A stretch of DNA of 60,863 bases from Gemmatimonas sp. (lineage in GTDB: Bacteria; Gemmatimonadota; Gemmatimonadetes; Gemmatimonadales; Gemmatimonadaceae): NCBI RefSeq assembly GCF_021298855.1, contig NZ_JAJTHI010000029.1, forward strand, positions 1 to 60,863, read 5' to 3'. The notes beneath the pieces were generated by a model that was given only the letters and a program-made list of their open reading frames with translations, was not told the origin of the DNA and did no database searches. Made by a program: the position numbers and the translations under genes. Every line of letters starts with the position of its first letter. The first letter of the stretch is position 1. Shown piece by piece: positions 1 through 12,902 of the stretch.

Positions 1-84
1 CAGAGCCCTGATCAGCCCTGGGTCATAAACACCGCCCGCACATCCATCGATCTCTTCCTCGGTTGTCAAATAGCGTCCTGCCAT
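1..84 (-). CDS. Partial hypothetical protein at left edge (N-terminal 28 codons)
   Basis: An ATG at 84 reads leftward off the window. An in-frame TAG a few codons upstream makes this ATG the likely start. The visible peptide begins MAGRYLTTEEEID and contains a G-G-V-Y-D-P stretch. That stretch loosely resembles sequences seen in HD-GYP proteins, but 28 residues are too few to name a family. The ribosome binding site is weak. It could be a short broken gene instead. Confidence 0.35.
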   Translation of the reverse strand, partial: MAGRYLTTEEEIDGCAGGVYDPGLIRAL

Positions 85-500
85 CCTGCGCGTAACCGCT
101 TGCGGCTACACAAGTTCCTGCTTTTTCGTCAGCCGCCGTTTTGGCGGAAGATCTAACTAATAACCTGATGGAAGTTCGGCGTCAACCCCTGCGCGATCGC
201 CTTGCTGATCTTTTTTCGAAGATCGGGGATCGTCGGCAAGGACGCCCTCGCGCTCACACCGCTCCGTGAGCGACGGCCCGCGCAGCATTACCGCGGACCC
301 CCAGCCAGCGCATTTCCTCAGGTTGTGGACCCGGCGGGAGCAGGAACAGCTCGGCGGGTACGCAGCAACCGCGGCGCGTGCGGCGGGTCGGGGATATAAG
401 CACATCGGATCCCCAATGTCAACCGGGGCATTCGCTGCGCGCGAATGCCCCGGCCGGTTCCCGCTGCGCAGACGCGCCTCAGCGGCGCCGGTGCCACGGC
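85..500. other. Non-coding stretch between the left-edge gene and secA
   Basis: No open frame here has the look of a real protein: the candidates are low-complexity Arg/Ala/Pro translations. The stretch is locally less GC-rich (runs such as ctttttcg and ctaactaataac). It holds a small hairpin at 133-147 (CCGCC/GGCGG, loop GTTTT), an imperfect palindrome around 200-240 containing GATCTT/AAGATC, and the strong hairpin at 423-453 listed separately. I looked for SRP RNA, tmRNA and tRNA signatures and found none. Confidence 0.5.
423..453 (-). terminator. Hairpin terminator candidate downstream of secA
   Basis: Perfect 13-base inverted repeat, 423-435 with 441-453, with a 5-base loop (tgcgc). It lies about 50 bases beyond the secA stop on the minus strand. 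There is only a short T-poor tail (TTGACATT on the minus strand), so intrinsic termination may be weak. The position at the end of a long directon favours a terminator. Confidence 0.55.
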
Positions 501-3833
<3,333 letters not shown>

Positions 3834-3891
3834 ACGTCCCTCTGGACCTCATGGCGAGGACAGTGGTGCGCAGCATCCGGGCCGCCATGGC

Positions 3892-4506
3892 TCAGCTGTC
3901 TGCGCGATCCGCCGTCCGGGAATTCTCGTGATACAGCCCGGTGGATGCGATGTATGTCGCCACGGATTCCGGAACGAAGCCCTTGAGTGAGCGTCCATCG
4001 CGGACCCGCGCCCTGATTTCGGTTGACGACACATCCACCCGTCGCGTGCTCAGCCAGCGAACCGTCTGCGCGCCGTGAATCTCCTGCTCGAGCGGAGGGG
4101 CTCCGCCGGTGTCCCGATGCAGTACGACCAGCCGTACCATGCCGAGCAACCGTTGCGGATCCTTCCAGCGTGGCAACGTGGGGACCACGTCACTCCCGAC
4201 CAGCAGGTGGAGTTGTGCAACCGGCCATCGCCGCCGCACATCCTCCACGGTGTCAACCATGTAAGATAACCCACCCCGTGCAATTTCTACGGGGTCGACC
4301 TCAACCCGCGGTACGCCGTCGAAACAGGCCCGGACCATGGCCAGTCGGTGTTCTGGCGGCGTCTGCTCGTGGCCCTTCAGCGGCTGTCTGGCCGCGGGAA
4401 TGACCAGGAGGTGATCGAGCGCCAGGGCGTCCATGGCGTCCTGCGCGATGATCAGGTGGCCGATGTGCGGCGGGTCAAAGCTGCCGCCAAGAAGCCCCAG
4501 TTGCAC
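3892..4506 (-). CDS. nadD: Nicotinate-nucleotide adenylyltransferase
   Basis: NadD adenylates nicotinate mononucleotide to deamido-NAD in NAD synthesis. The 204-residue protein opens MQLGLLGGSFDPPHIGHL, the nucleotidyltransferase GSFDPxHxGH signature. It ends with the SSTEIRARVRDG (ISSTxIR-type) motif and a short C-terminal helix, both typical. Length is normal. It starts 15 bases after bamD and precedes secA by 58 bases, so it is probably co-transcribed with them. The pairing of NAD synthesis with envelope genes looks incidental. Confidence 0.95.
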   Translation of the reverse strand: MQLGLLGGSFDPPHIGHLIIAQDAMDALALDHLLVIPAARQPLKGHEQTPPEHRLAMVRACFDGVPRVEVDPVEIARGGLSYMVDTVEDVRRRWPVAQLHLLVGSDVVPTLPRWKDPQRLLGMVRLVVLHRDTGGAPPLEQEIHGAQTVRWLSTRRVDVSSTEIRARVRDGRSLKGFVPESVATYIASTGLYHENSRTADRADS

Positions 4507-4521
4507 CTGGCGTGGGGGAGG

Positions 4522-5370
4522 TCAGCGCCGCGCCGGCGGCGCCGGACGCGCGTAGGCGACGGGGGACGAGATGGCGCTGGGCGGAACGGCGCTCGGCTTG
4601 GCCGTATCCACGGGGGCCGCACCGCACGCGGTGCGGACTTCCGTATCCCCGGGATATGCCTTCCACATGGCGCTGCACGTTTCCGCCGCGTCTTCCTTCC
4701 AACGGATCTTCGTGTACAGCTCATGCAACCGCAGCCACGACAGCCGGGCGGCTTTCGTGGTGGGATACGTGGTGACGATGTCCTTGAGGTAGATGATCGC
4801 GCCGTCGACCACGGGGCGCACCTTGATGTAGTGCACCGCCGTCTGGTAATCCTTGAGCGCGAACCACTCCTCCAGCTGGGTGATGCGCTGCTTGGCCTCT
4901 TCGGTTTCCTTCGCGTCAGGATACGACGAGAGGAGCGCGCGCAGCACCGACGCCGCCTTCTGCCCTTGCTCAGGGTCGAGCGACGGGCGCCGCCAGATGC
5001 TCTGGTAGGCCCGCCCGGTCCCGAGCATGGCCATGGGCGCCAGCGTGTCGTCGGGAAATCCGTCCGTGACCCGCTCGAAGGCCTGCGCCGCCAGCAGGAA
5101 CTCCTTCTTCCGCTCGTGCGTGAGCGCCAGGTAGAAGTACGCCGGTGCCAGCAGCGGATCGCGCGACGACAGGTCGCTGGTGAGCCGCTCGAACCCCAGC
5201 TGGGCGTTGTCCCATTTCTTCTGCTGGAACTCGAGCAGGGTGGCCTGGAACAGCGCTTCGGGTGTCGCGAAATCGCGTGGCTGAAATCCGCGCCCGCAGC
5301 TGGCCAGCGCCGTGGCAACGGCGAGCAGGACCAGCAGGCGGAATTCGACGCGATTGGGGAAATGACTCAT
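4522..5370 (-). CDS. bamD: Outer membrane assembly lipoprotein BamD
   Basis: BamD is the essential lipoprotein partner of BamA in inserting beta-barrel proteins into the outer membrane. The start is set at MSHFPNRVEF because it gives a proper signal peptide: a basic start, a hydrophobic stretch LLVLLAVATALA, and lipobox LASC about 25 residues in. An upstream extension of the frame lacks any signal character. Five TPR-like helix pairs follow (ALFQATLLEFQQKKWDNAQ; FLLAAQAFERVTDGFPD). The tail is long and Pro/Ala-rich. Length is about 282 residues against about 245 in E. coli. It lies between the uronate dehydrogenase gene and nadD. Confidence 0.88.
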   Translation of the reverse strand: MSHFPNRVEFRLLVLLAVATALASCGRGFQPRDFATPEALFQATLLEFQQKKWDNAQLGFERLTSDLSSRDPLLAPAYFYLALTHERKKEFLLAAQAFERVTDGFPDDTLAPMAMLGTGRAYQSIWRRPSLDPEQGQKAASVLRALLSSYPDAKETEEAKQRITQLEEWFALKDYQTAVHYIKVRPVVDGAIIYLKDIVTTYPTTKAARLSWLRLHELYTKIRWKEDAAETCSAMWKAYPGDTEVRTACGAAPVDTAKPSAVPPSAISSPVAYARPAPPARR

Positions 5371-5419
5371 GCGACGGAAGATACCCGGGAAGTGCGGCGC
5401 AGGTTCGTGGACGGGGGCG

Positions 5420-6775
5420 TTATGGCAGGGCGGCCAACGTCGAGCCGGATGCCAGCGGCACGATACGCGCCCGACCGGGGGTGAGCCCCGCGGTGACGTT
5501 GCGCGTATCCACCACGAGGGTAGCGTGATCGACGACGCGCTGGTAGTCCACGGCCTTGTGGTCGGTGACCACGACCACGGCGTCGGCCCACCGCAGCATC
5601 TCATCGCTCAGCTCGACCCCCTTCCGGCTGTGGCCCTCCTCCCGGAACTCGCTGACGAACGGGTCGTGGAACTCGACATGCGCCCCGCGTTCCTCGAGAA
5701 GCCGGATCACGTCCAACGCCGGGCTTTCTCGCACATCGTCGATATCGCGCTTGTACGCCACGCCGAGCACGAGCAGTCGGCTGCCGTGCACCGCCTTCCG
5801 CACCTCGTTGAGGGCGTCGGCCACCTTCTGCACGACCCACTCCGGCATGTGGGAATTGATCTCGCTGGCCAGGTCGATGAAGCGCGTCTTGTAGTTGAGC
5901 GTGCGCATCTTCCAGGCAAGGTAGTGCGGATCGAGGGGAATGCAGTGCCCGCCGATACCTGGCCCCGGGGTGAACTTCATGAACCCGAACGGCTTGGTGG
6001 CGGCCGCATCGATGACCTCCCAGACGTTGACGCCCAGTTTGTCACAGACAATCGCCAATTCGTTGACCATGGCGATGTTCACGGCCCGGAACGTGTTCTC
6101 GAGGAGCTTCACCAGCTCCGCCGCCTCCGGCGAACTGACCGGCACCACGGTATCGATGCAGCTCTCGTACAAGGCCGTGGCCACCTCGACGCAGGCCGGA
6201 GTGATGCCGCCGACCACCTTCGGGGTGTTGCGGGTGTGATAGGTGGGATTGCCGGGGTCGACGCGCTCGGGGCTGAAGGCCACGAAGATGTCCTGCCCGA
6301 CGGTGAGCCCCTTGGCTTCGAGACGCGGCTGCAGCAGTTCGCGCGTGGTGCCGGGATAGGTGGTGCTCTCGAGCACCACGCAGAGTCCGGGGTGCGCCTG
6401 CCGGGCAATGGCATCGGCCGCACTCAACACATAGGCCATGTCCGGGTCGCGCGTCTTGGACAGCGGGGTGGGCACGGCGATGGAGATGGCGTCGCACTCG
6501 CCCAGGCGATCCTCGATGGCGGTGGCGACGAGCTTGCCACTGGCCACGGCAGCCTTCACGGCGTCGGCGGGGACATCCTGGATGTGCGACTCCCCAGCCA
6601 TGAGCAGGTCGACCACCCGGGTGCTCACGTCGTAGCCGATGACCCGGAAGCCGGCGTGCACGAACTCGATGGCCAAGGGGAGTCCGACGTAGCCGAGGCC
6701 GATCACGCCGATGACGGCGGTACGGTCGGCGATCTTTGCCAGCGCCTGGTCTTTCACGGCAGTCATCTCAGTCAT
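5420..6775 (-). CDS. wbpA: UDP-N-acetyl-D-glucosamine 6-dehydrogenase (WbpA/TviB type)
   Basis: An NAD-dependent dehydrogenase oxidising UDP-GlcNAc to UDP-GlcNAc uronate in two steps. The 451-residue protein has the N-terminal Rossmann motif GLGYVGLPLAIEF, VLESTTYPGTT, and the diagnostic segment GPGIGGHCIPLDPHYLAWK, which carries the catalytic Cys. A C-terminal UDP-binding domain contains RDIDDVRESPALDV. The assignment to UDP-GlcNAc rather than UDP-Glc or UDP-ManNAc rests on the neighbours, which supply the next three steps to UDP-2,3-diacetamido uronate. It starts 13 bases after the aminotransferase gene. UDP-ManNAc dehydrogenase (WecC) is the alternative. Confidence 0.88.
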   Translation of the reverse strand: MTEMTAVKDQALAKIADRTAVIGVIGLGYVGLPLAIEFVHAGFRVIGYDVSTRVVDLLMAGESHIQDVPADAVKAAVASGKLVATAIEDRLGECDAISIAVPTPLSKTRDPDMAYVLSAADAIARQAHPGLCVVLESTTYPGTTRELLQPRLEAKGLTVGQDIFVAFSPERVDPGNPTYHTRNTPKVVGGITPACVEVATALYESCIDTVVPVSSPEAAELVKLLENTFRAVNIAMVNELAIVCDKLGVNVWEVIDAAATKPFGFMKFTPGPGIGGHCIPLDPHYLAWKMRTLNYKTRFIDLASEINSHMPEWVVQKVADALNEVRKAVHGSRLLVLGVAYKRDIDDVRESPALDVIRLLEERGAHVEFHDPFVSEFREEGHSRKGVELSDEMLRWADAVVVVTDHKAVDYQRVVDHATLVVDTRNVTAGLTPGRARIVPLASGSTLAALP

Positions 6776-6788
6776 ACGGGAATGCGAC

Positions 6789-7901
6789 TCAGCGGCCGAA
6801 GTACGCGCGAACGGCCGCGATCACTTCGTCGAGCTGGGTCGTAGTGAGCTCGGGGTAGACGGGCAGGGACAGCACCTCGCGCGAGGCCTTCTCCGCCTCG
6901 GGGCACTGCCCTTCGCGGTAGCCGAGATAGGCGAAACAGGGCTGCAGGTGCAAGGGGAGCGGATAGTAGACGTTGGAGCCGATGCCGCGCTCCTTCAAGT
7001 GCGCCTGCACCGCCTCCCGCCGCGGCACGCGCACCGTGTACTGGTTGTAGATCGACGTATTGGCCGGATCGATCCAGGGCGTGACCAGCTCCGGCACGTC
7101 GGCAAAGGCCGCGTCGTAGTAGGCCGCGTTGCGACGTCGCGCTTCGCTCCATGCGCCGAGATGCGGCAGCTTGGCCCGCAAGACGGCAGCCTGCAGGGCG
7201 TCGAGACGACTGTTGTAGCCGACGATCTCGTGGTAGTAGGTCCGTCGGCTGCCGTGGGTGCGCAGTTTCATGAGCGCCTCGAAGAGCGCCTCGTCCTGCG
7301 TGACCATCATGCCGCCATCGCCGTACCCGCCGAGATTCTTGGAGGGGAAGAAGCTGTAGGTGCCGATGGCCGCGGCCTCCCCCGCCATGACCGTACGCCC
7401 CCCGATGCGCCGGCTGGCACCGATGGATTGCGCGGCGTCCTCGATGACGGGCCGCCCCTGGGCCGCCTCACTCACCTGTTCGATGGGGGCCATCTGGCCG
7501 AAGAGATCCACGGCGATGACCGCGCGCGTGCGCGGCGTGATGGCCGGGGTGATGGCGTCCGGGGCAATGTTGAACGAGCGCGGATCGATGTCGACGAACA
7601 CCGGGCGCGCGCCCACGTTGTGAATGGCGCCACCCGTAGCGAAGAACGTGAAGGGCGTGGTCACGACCTCGTCGCCGTGCCCCACGCCCAGCGCGCGCAG
7701 CGCGAGCAGAATGGCGTCGGTCCCGTTGGCGCAGCCGACGGCGTACTTCACCTGCGAGAGCCCGGCGACGCTGCATTCGAGCTGCGCCACGGGATCGCCG
7801 AGGATGAAGGCCTGCTGGTCGACGACCTCCATGAGCGCCGCCACGACCTCGTCGCGGATGGTGGCGTGCTGCGCCTTCAGGTCCAGAAGTGGAACAGCCA
7901 T
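6789..7901 (-). CDS. wbpE: PLP-dependent sugar aminotransferase (WbpE type, DegT/DnrJ/EryC1 family)
   Basis: Predicted to aminate the 3-keto group of UDP-2-acetamido-3-oxo-glucuronate, the step after the WbpB-type oxidation. The 370-residue protein has the DegT-family fold: CANGTDAILLALRALGVG (substrate and PLP phosphate region), TPFTFFATGGAI, DIDPRSFNI, IEDAAQSIGA, and the PLP lysine within FFPSKNLGGYGDGGM. The C-terminus has the family's SNVYYPLPLHLQP segment. It sits 14 bases after the dehydrogenase gene and 13 before wbpA. Substrate is inferred from context; the family is certain. Confidence 0.9.
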   Translation of the reverse strand: MAVPLLDLKAQHATIRDEVVAALMEVVDQQAFILGDPVAQLECSVAGLSQVKYAVGCANGTDAILLALRALGVGHGDEVVTTPFTFFATGGAIHNVGARPVFVDIDPRSFNIAPDAITPAITPRTRAVIAVDLFGQMAPIEQVSEAAQGRPVIEDAAQSIGASRRIGGRTVMAGEAAAIGTYSFFPSKNLGGYGDGGMMVTQDEALFEALMKLRTHGSRRTYYHEIVGYNSRLDALQAAVLRAKLPHLGAWSEARRRNAAYYDAAFADVPELVTPWIDPANTSIYNQYTVRVPRREAVQAHLKERGIGSNVYYPLPLHLQPCFAYLGYREGQCPEAEKASREVLSLPVYPELTTTQLDEVIAAVRAYFGR

Positions 7902-7915
7902 GTCTCTCCTGCCGA

Positions 7916-8977
7916 TCAGATGTTCACGCGCAGCGGAAGGGGGACATCGCGCCCCGTCTTCGCCGACTCGTAAATGCCGAGAATGAGTTCCAGCGACTTG
8001 CGTCCCGCCCGGCCGTCGGTGTCGGGCTTGGCCAGCCCGCGCAGCACCGAGACGACGTTCCGGTAGTACCCCTCGTGTCCGAAGCCGTACACGCTGGGCG
8101 GGTTGGTGTTGGCCTGCTCGACGAGCTTGTCGTCGTCGTCGTAGTCCGCGAACTGCCAGTGCTCAACCTTGTTGACGGCGGTCCCCCCGATCTTCACGGT
8201 GCCCTTCTCTCCGAGGATGGTGATGCTGCCCTCGAGGTTCTTGGGGAAGGTGAGCATGGTGACCTCGATGGTGCCAATGGCCCCGGACCGGAACTTCATG
8301 ATGGCCACCCCGCTGTCCTCGGCCTCGATGCGCCGCGCGAGCGTCGCGGTCTTGGCCATGACGCTCTCGACGGGCCCCACGAGCCACTGCACGAGATCGA
8401 CGTAATGCGACGCCTGGTTCATGAACGCCCCGCCGTCGAACTCCCACGTGCCACGCCACGGGGCCTGATCGTAGTACTCCTGCGGTCGTGTCCAGCGCAC
8501 CGTGCAGTTGGCCATGTAGATCCGGCCGAAGCGGCCGCGATCGATGGCCCGCTTGAGCAGCACGATGGGCGGATTGAGACGGTTCTGCTTGACCACGAAG
8601 AGATGCACGCGGTGGTCATCGCAGGCCTGCACGAGTGCGTCCGCCGCCGCCAGCGAGATGGCCATGGGCTTCTCGCTGATGACATGCCGCCCGGCGCGCG
8701 CGGCGGCGATGCCATGCTGCGGGTGGAGGCCACTGGGGGTGGCGATGACGACGGCGTCGCTGGGGACGCGCGCCAGCATCGTGTCGAGGTCGGTGAACCA
8801 GGGCACACCGGCCGCATCGCCGGCCTGCGCCGCCCGCTCCGGGACGATGTCGCACACGGCGACCAGGTGCAGGTCGGGGATCTTCGCGATGGCGTCGAAG
8901 TGATTGCGACTGATGCGGCCACACCCCACGAGGGCGATGCGAATGGGCCGGTCCGCCGGAATGCTCCCATCAGTCAT
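7916..8977 (-). CDS. wbpB: Gfo/Idh/MocA-family UDP-sugar 3-dehydrogenase (WbpB type)
   Basis: Predicted to oxidise C3 of UDP-GlcNAc uronate to the 3-keto sugar. The start is taken at [11 protein letters not shown] (8977). It gives a normal N-terminus just before the Rossmann motif [14 protein letters not shown] and overlaps the stop of wbpD as ATGA. The family motif SEKPMAIS follows, then the C-terminal alpha/beta substrate domain ([18 protein letters not shown]). At about 353 residues it is of normal family length. An upstream extension of the frame is Arg-rich shadow sequence. In Pseudomonas aeruginosa this enzyme works with WbpE; the same adjacency is kept here. Confidence 0.87.
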   Translation of the reverse strand: MTDGSIPADRPIRIALVGCGRISRNHFDAIAKIPDLHLVAVCDIVPERAAQAGDAAGVPWFTDLDTMLARVPSDAVVIATPSGLHPQHGIAAARAGRHVISEKPMAISLAAADALVQACDDHRVHLFVVKQNRLNPPIVLLKRAIDRGRFGRIYMANCTVRWTRPQEYYDQAPWRGTWEFDGGAFMNQASHYVDLVQWLVGPVESVMAKTATLARRIEAEDSGVAIMKFRSGAIGTIEVTMLTFPKNLEGSITILGEKGTVKIGGTAVNKVEHWQFADYDDDDKLVEQANTNPPSVYGFGHEGYYRNVVSVLRGLAKPDTDGRAGRKSLELILGIYESAKTGRDVPLPLRVNI

Positions 8978-9654
8978 GCCTGCTCCTCCGTCCGCACGAC
9001 GGTATCCCCGCGCCGTTCGTACACCGTTCCGGTTCCCGGACAGCGCAACCGCTCCACGCCGTGCTCGACGGAGTCGGCGCCGGGGACGCGTTCCAGTCGG
9101 AACCCCGCCTCGGACATCCACCCGATCCGTCGCGCCGGCACGCCGGCGACGAGCGCATAATCGGGCACGTCGCGATTCACCACGGCGCCGGCGCCAATGA
9201 AGGCGTAGCGGCCGATGGTATGACCACACACGATGGTGGCGTTGGCGCCGATGCTGGCTCCCCGCTTCACCAGGGTGCTCCGGTATTCGTTCTTGCGGGA
9301 GATGGCACTGCGCGGGTTGTACACGTTGGTGAAGACCATGGACGGACCGCAGAACACGTCATCCTCCAACTCCACGCCTTCGTAGACCGACACATTGTTC
9401 TGGATGCGGACGTTTTCGCCGATGCGCACCCCCTTCATGACGACGACGTTCTGCCCGAGGGAACACCGCGAACCGATCACGGCCCCGCCGTTGACGTGAC
9501 AGAAGTGCCAGATGCGCGTGTGGGCGCCGATGACGGCGCCATCGTCGACATAGGCGGACGCGTGGACGAGGGCCCCCTCGCCGAGGGAGGCGCCGGCCGC
9601 CACATGCCCCACCCCGGGCTGCGCGATCATTTCCGGCACGGACGGCGCGTTCAC
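8974..9654 (-). CDS. wbpD: UDP-sugar N-acetyltransferase with left-handed beta-helix (WbpD type)
   Basis: Predicted to acetylate the 3-amino group made by WbpE, giving UDP-2,3-diacetamido-2,3-dideoxy-glucuronate. The sequence is a run of hexapeptide repeats ([28 protein letters not shown] and onward) with the [17 protein letters not shown] segment. It then has a short tail with a few beta-strand-like residues ([11 protein letters not shown]). I chose the GTG at 9654 because it overlaps the carB stop as GTGA, implying coupled translation. An ATG frame upstream reaches 9696 but lies inside carB. It overlaps wbpB by 4 bases. Confidence 0.85.
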   Translation of the reverse strand: MNAPSVPEMIAQPGVGHVAAGASLGEGALVHASAYVDDGAVIGAHTRIWHFCHVNGGAVIGSRCSLGQNVVVMKGVRIGENVRIQNNVSVYEGVELEDDVFCGPSMVFTNVYNPRSAISRKNEYRSTLVKRGASIGANATIVCGHTIGRYAFIGAGAVVNRDVPDYALVAGVPARRIGWMSEAGFRLERVPGADSVEHGVERLRCPGTGTVYERRGDTVVRTEEQA

Positions 9655-12600
9655 GCGACCCCGGCGCCCTGATGCGCCGCCAGAATCTCGTGCCACTCCT
9701 GCAGCGAGCGCACCCCCGGCTCGCGCAACCGTCGGGCCGCAATGGCCTCGACGGCGGCGTTGGCGGCCGTGAGCGTGGTGGTGTACGGCACCCGATTGGC
9801 GATCGCGGCCTGGCGGAGCTTCTCGTCATCCACTTGCGCGTGCTTGCCCAACGGCGTGTTCACGAGCAGCTGGATCTCGCCGTTCAGGATGAGGTCCACG
9901 CCATGTGGCCGCCCCTCGTGCACCTTGAGCACGGCCGTGACCGGTACCCCCTGCGCCCGGAAGAACGCCGCCGTTCCGCTGGTGGCGCACACGGAGAAGC
10001 CAAGGGCATGGAAGCGCTGCGCCAGCGTGGCCGCCGTGGGCTTGTCCCCATCGTTCACGGTGAAGAACACGGCACCTTCGGACGGCAGGGCATTGTCGGC
10101 CGCGATCTGCGACTTGAGGAACGCGGTCCCGAAGTCCTCGTCGATGCCCATGACTTCGCCGGTGGAACGCATCTCCGGGCTGAGTACCGGATCGAACTCC
10201 CGGAACTTGTTGAACGGGAACACCGCTTCCTTGACGCTGATGTAGGGCGGCACGATCTCCTGCGTGAACCCGATCTCGGCCAGCGTCTCTCCCAGCATGA
10301 GGCGCGCGGCCACCGATGGCAGCGACACGCCGATGGCCTTCGACACGAACGGCGCGGTGCGTGACGCGCGCGGGTTCACCTCGATGACGTAGACCTGCCC
10401 ATCCTTGTAGGCATACTGCACGTTGATGAGTCCCACCACGCCAAGCCGTCGCGCAAAGGCCATGGTGTGCGCCTTCATCTGCTCCACGGCCGCCGGCGGA
10501 ATGAGATACGGGGGCAGGATGCAGGCGGAGTCGCCGGAGTGAATGCCGGCGCTCTCGATGTGCTCCATGACGGCGCCAATGACCACGTGTTCGCCGTCGG
10601 AGAGGGCGTCGACATCGGCCTCGAACGCATCCTCGAGGAAGCGATCGACGAGCACGGGGCGCTCTTCCGACACGCGTGCCGCCCGCTCGAAGTAATCGCG
10701 CAGCGACGGCTCGTCGTGCACGATCTCCATGGCGCGCCCCCCGAGCACGTAGGACGGGCGCACCAGCACGGGGAACCCGATCGTCTGCGCGATGGTGACG
10801 GCTTCCTCGACGCTGGTGGCCGTGCCATTGGCCGGCTGCTCGATACCCAGTTCCCGGGCAATTGCCTCGAACCGGCGACGGTCTTCCGCCGTGTCGATGG
10901 CATCGGGTGAGGTTCCCAGAATGCGCACGCCGGCCGCCTCGAGCGGCCGCGTGAGCTTGAGCGGCGTTTGCCCGCCAAGCTGGACGATGACCCCCTCCGG
11001 CTGTTCGCGCTCGACGATCTCGAGCACGTCTTCCAGCGTGAGCGGCTCGAAGTACAGCTTGTCGGATATGTCGAAGTCGGTGGAGACCGTTTCGGGATTC
11101 GAGTTCACCATGATGGTCTCGTATCCCTGCTGCCGCAGCGCGAGCACCGCGCGCACACAACAGTAATCGAACTCGACACCCTGCCCGATGCGATTGGGCC
11201 CCGACCCGAGGATGACCACCTTCTTGCGCCCGGCCGTCGCGGCTTCGCTTTCCTCGTCGTAGTTGCCGTACAGGTACGGGGTGCTGGACGGGAACTCGCC
11301 GGCGCAGGTGTCGATCATCTTGTACGACGGTCGCACGCCCAGCGACCAGCGCAGGGCCCGCGCCTCGAGCTCGGTCTGCGCGCGGAGCGCAGCGAGCTGC
11401 CGGTCGGAGAACCCGAGACGCTTCATGCGCCGCATGGCCTCGGCGTCCACTGCGGGCAGGGCCGCGTACGTCGCCTCGGCATCGAGCAACTCCCGCATCT
11501 GATCCAGGAACCATGGATCGATGCCCGAGATCTCGTGCAGTTCGGCGGTCTGCATGCCCAGCTGCATGGCCCGCTTGAGCTGGAAGATGCGCTCGGGAGT
11601 GGGGCGGCGCAGTGCGCCTCGCAGTTCCTCGCGGGAGCCTTCCACCAAGCGGTCGTCCTGCAGCCGCTCGCCGATGCTCCATCCCGTGCGCCCGGTTTCC
11701 AGGGCGCGCAGCGCCTTCTGGAAGGCCTCCTTGAAGGTGCGTCCGATGGCCATGGACTCGCCCACGGACTTCATCTGGGTGGTGAGCCCCGGGTCGGCCG
11801 CGGCGAACTTCTCGAAGGCGAACCGGGGGCACTTCACGATGACGTAGTCGAGCACCGGCTCGAAGCTGGCCGGCGTGGTCTTCGTGATGTCGTTGGGCAC
11901 CTCATCGAGGGTGTACCCCACGGCAAGCTTGGCGCCGATGCGCGCGATGGGGAACCCGGTGGCCTTCGATGCCAGGGCGGAGGAGCGCGACACGCGCGGG
12001 TTCATCTCGATGACGATGAGCTCGCCGTCGCGCGGATTGACGGCGAACTGCACGTTGCAGCCACCCGCATCGACGCCGATCTCGCGGATGATCGCCACGG
12101 CCGCGTCGCGCATGACCTGGTACTCACGGTCGGTGAGCGTCATGGCCGGCGCCACCGTGATGGAATCGCCGGTGTGCACGCCCATGGGATCGAGGTTCTC
12201 GATGGAGCAGACGATCACCACGTTGTCCGCGCAGTCGCGCATCACCTCCAGCTCGTACTCCTTCCAGCCCAGCAGCGAGCGTTCGATGAGCACCGAGTGC
12301 ACCGGCGACAGGTCGAGACCGCGCCGGACCATGGTCTCGAACTCCTCGCGGTTGTAGGCGATGCCTCCGCCGGTGCCGCCGAGGGTGAACGACGGGCGAA
12401 TGATGGCGGGGAAACCGGTGTTCTCGACCGCTGCGAGCGCCTCATCGAGGCTGGTGACGGTCGTGCCGGTCGGGCACTTGAGCCCGATCTTCTCCATGGC
12501 CTCGGCGAAGAGCTTGCGGTCTTCGGCCACGCGAATCGCGCGCGCGTTGGCACCGATGAGCTCGCAGCCGTAGCGGTCGAGCACGCCGTCGTCGTACAGC

Positions 12601-12902
12601 TTGAGCGCCACGTTGAGGGCCGTCTGTCCGCCCATGGTGGGGAGCACCGCATCGGGGCGCTCCTTGGCGATGATCTTCTCCACGAACTCGGCGGTGACCG
12701 GCTCGATGTACGTCCGATCGGCGAACTCCGGATCGGTCATGATCGTCGCCGGATTGGAATTCACCAGAATGACTTCGTAGCCCTCCTCGCGCAGCGCCTT
12801 GGTCGCCTGCGTTCCGGAGTAGTCGAATTCAGCAGCCTGCCCGATCACGATCGGGCCAGAGCCGATCACGAGAATCCGGTGCAGGTCAGAACGTCTCGGC
12901 AT
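9651..12902 (-). CDS. carB: Carbamoyl-phosphate synthase large subunit
   Basis: CarB makes carbamoyl phosphate from ammonia, bicarbonate and two ATP for arginine and pyrimidine synthesis. The 1,083-residue protein shows the internal duplication of the family. The first half begins [22 protein letters not shown] and contains [10 protein letters not shown]. The second repeats [21 protein letters not shown] and [10 protein letters not shown]. Each half has an ATP-grasp domain with a VIEVNPR-type or VIEMNPR-type motif. An MGS-like allosteric domain closes the C-terminus ([20 protein letters not shown]). carA is not nearby. The gene is inside a nucleotide-sugar operon, overlapping rmd by 17 bases and wbpD by 4. 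Confidence 0.98.
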   Translation of the reverse strand: MPRRSDLHRILVIGSGPIVIGQAAEFDYSGTQATKALREEGYEVILVNSNPATIMTDPEFADRTYIEPVTAEFVEKIIAKERPDAVLPTMGGQTALNVALKLYDDGVLDRYGCELIGANARAIRVAEDRKLFAEAMEKIGLKCPTGTTVTSLDEALAAVENTGFPAIIRPSFTLGGTGGGIAYNREEFETMVRRGLDLSPVHSVLIERSLLGWKEYELEVMRDCADNVVIVCSIENLDPMGVHTGDSITVAPAMTLTDREYQVMRDAAVAIIREIGVDAGGCNVQFAVNPRDGELIVIEMNPRVSRSSALASKATGFPIARIGAKLAVGYTLDEVPNDITKTTPASFEPVLDYVIVKCPRFAFEKFAAADPGLTTQMKSVGESMAIGRTFKEAFQKALRALETGRTGWSIGERLQDDRLVEGSREELRGALRRPTPERIFQLKRAMQLGMQTAELHEISGIDPWFLDQMRELLDAEATYAALPAVDAEAMRRMKRLGFSDRQLAALRAQTELEARALRWSLGVRPSYKMIDTCAGEFPSSTPYLYGNYDEESEAATAGRKKVVILGSGPNRIGQGVEFDYCCVRAVLALRQQGYETIMVNSNPETVSTDFDISDKLYFEPLTLEDVLEIVEREQPEGVIVQLGGQTPLKLTRPLEAAGVRILGTSPDAIDTAEDRRRFEAIARELGIEQPANGTATSVEEAVTIAQTIGFPVLVRPSYVLGGRAMEIVHDEPSLRDYFERAARVSEERPVLVDRFLEDAFEADVDALSDGEHVVIGAVMEHIESAGIHSGDSACILPPYLIPPAAVEQMKAHTMAFARRLGVVGLINVQYAYKDGQVYVIEVNPRASRTAPFVSKAIGVSLPSVAARLMLGETLAEIGFTQEIVPPYISVKEAVFPFNKFREFDPVLSPEMRSTGEVMGIDEDFGTAFLKSQIAADNALPSEGAVFFTVNDGDKPTAATLAQRFHALGFSVCATSGTAAFFRAQGVPVTAVLKVHEGRPHGVDLILNGEIQLLVNTPLGKHAQVDDEKLRQAAIANRVPYTTTLTAANAAVEAIAARRLREPGVRSLQEWHEILAAHQGAGVA

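Noticed and set aside
200-420. Possible SRP RNA or tmRNA upstream of secA
   Set aside because: The conserved SRP loop (GGAAGGAAGCAG type) and a tmRNA tag reading frame are both absent.
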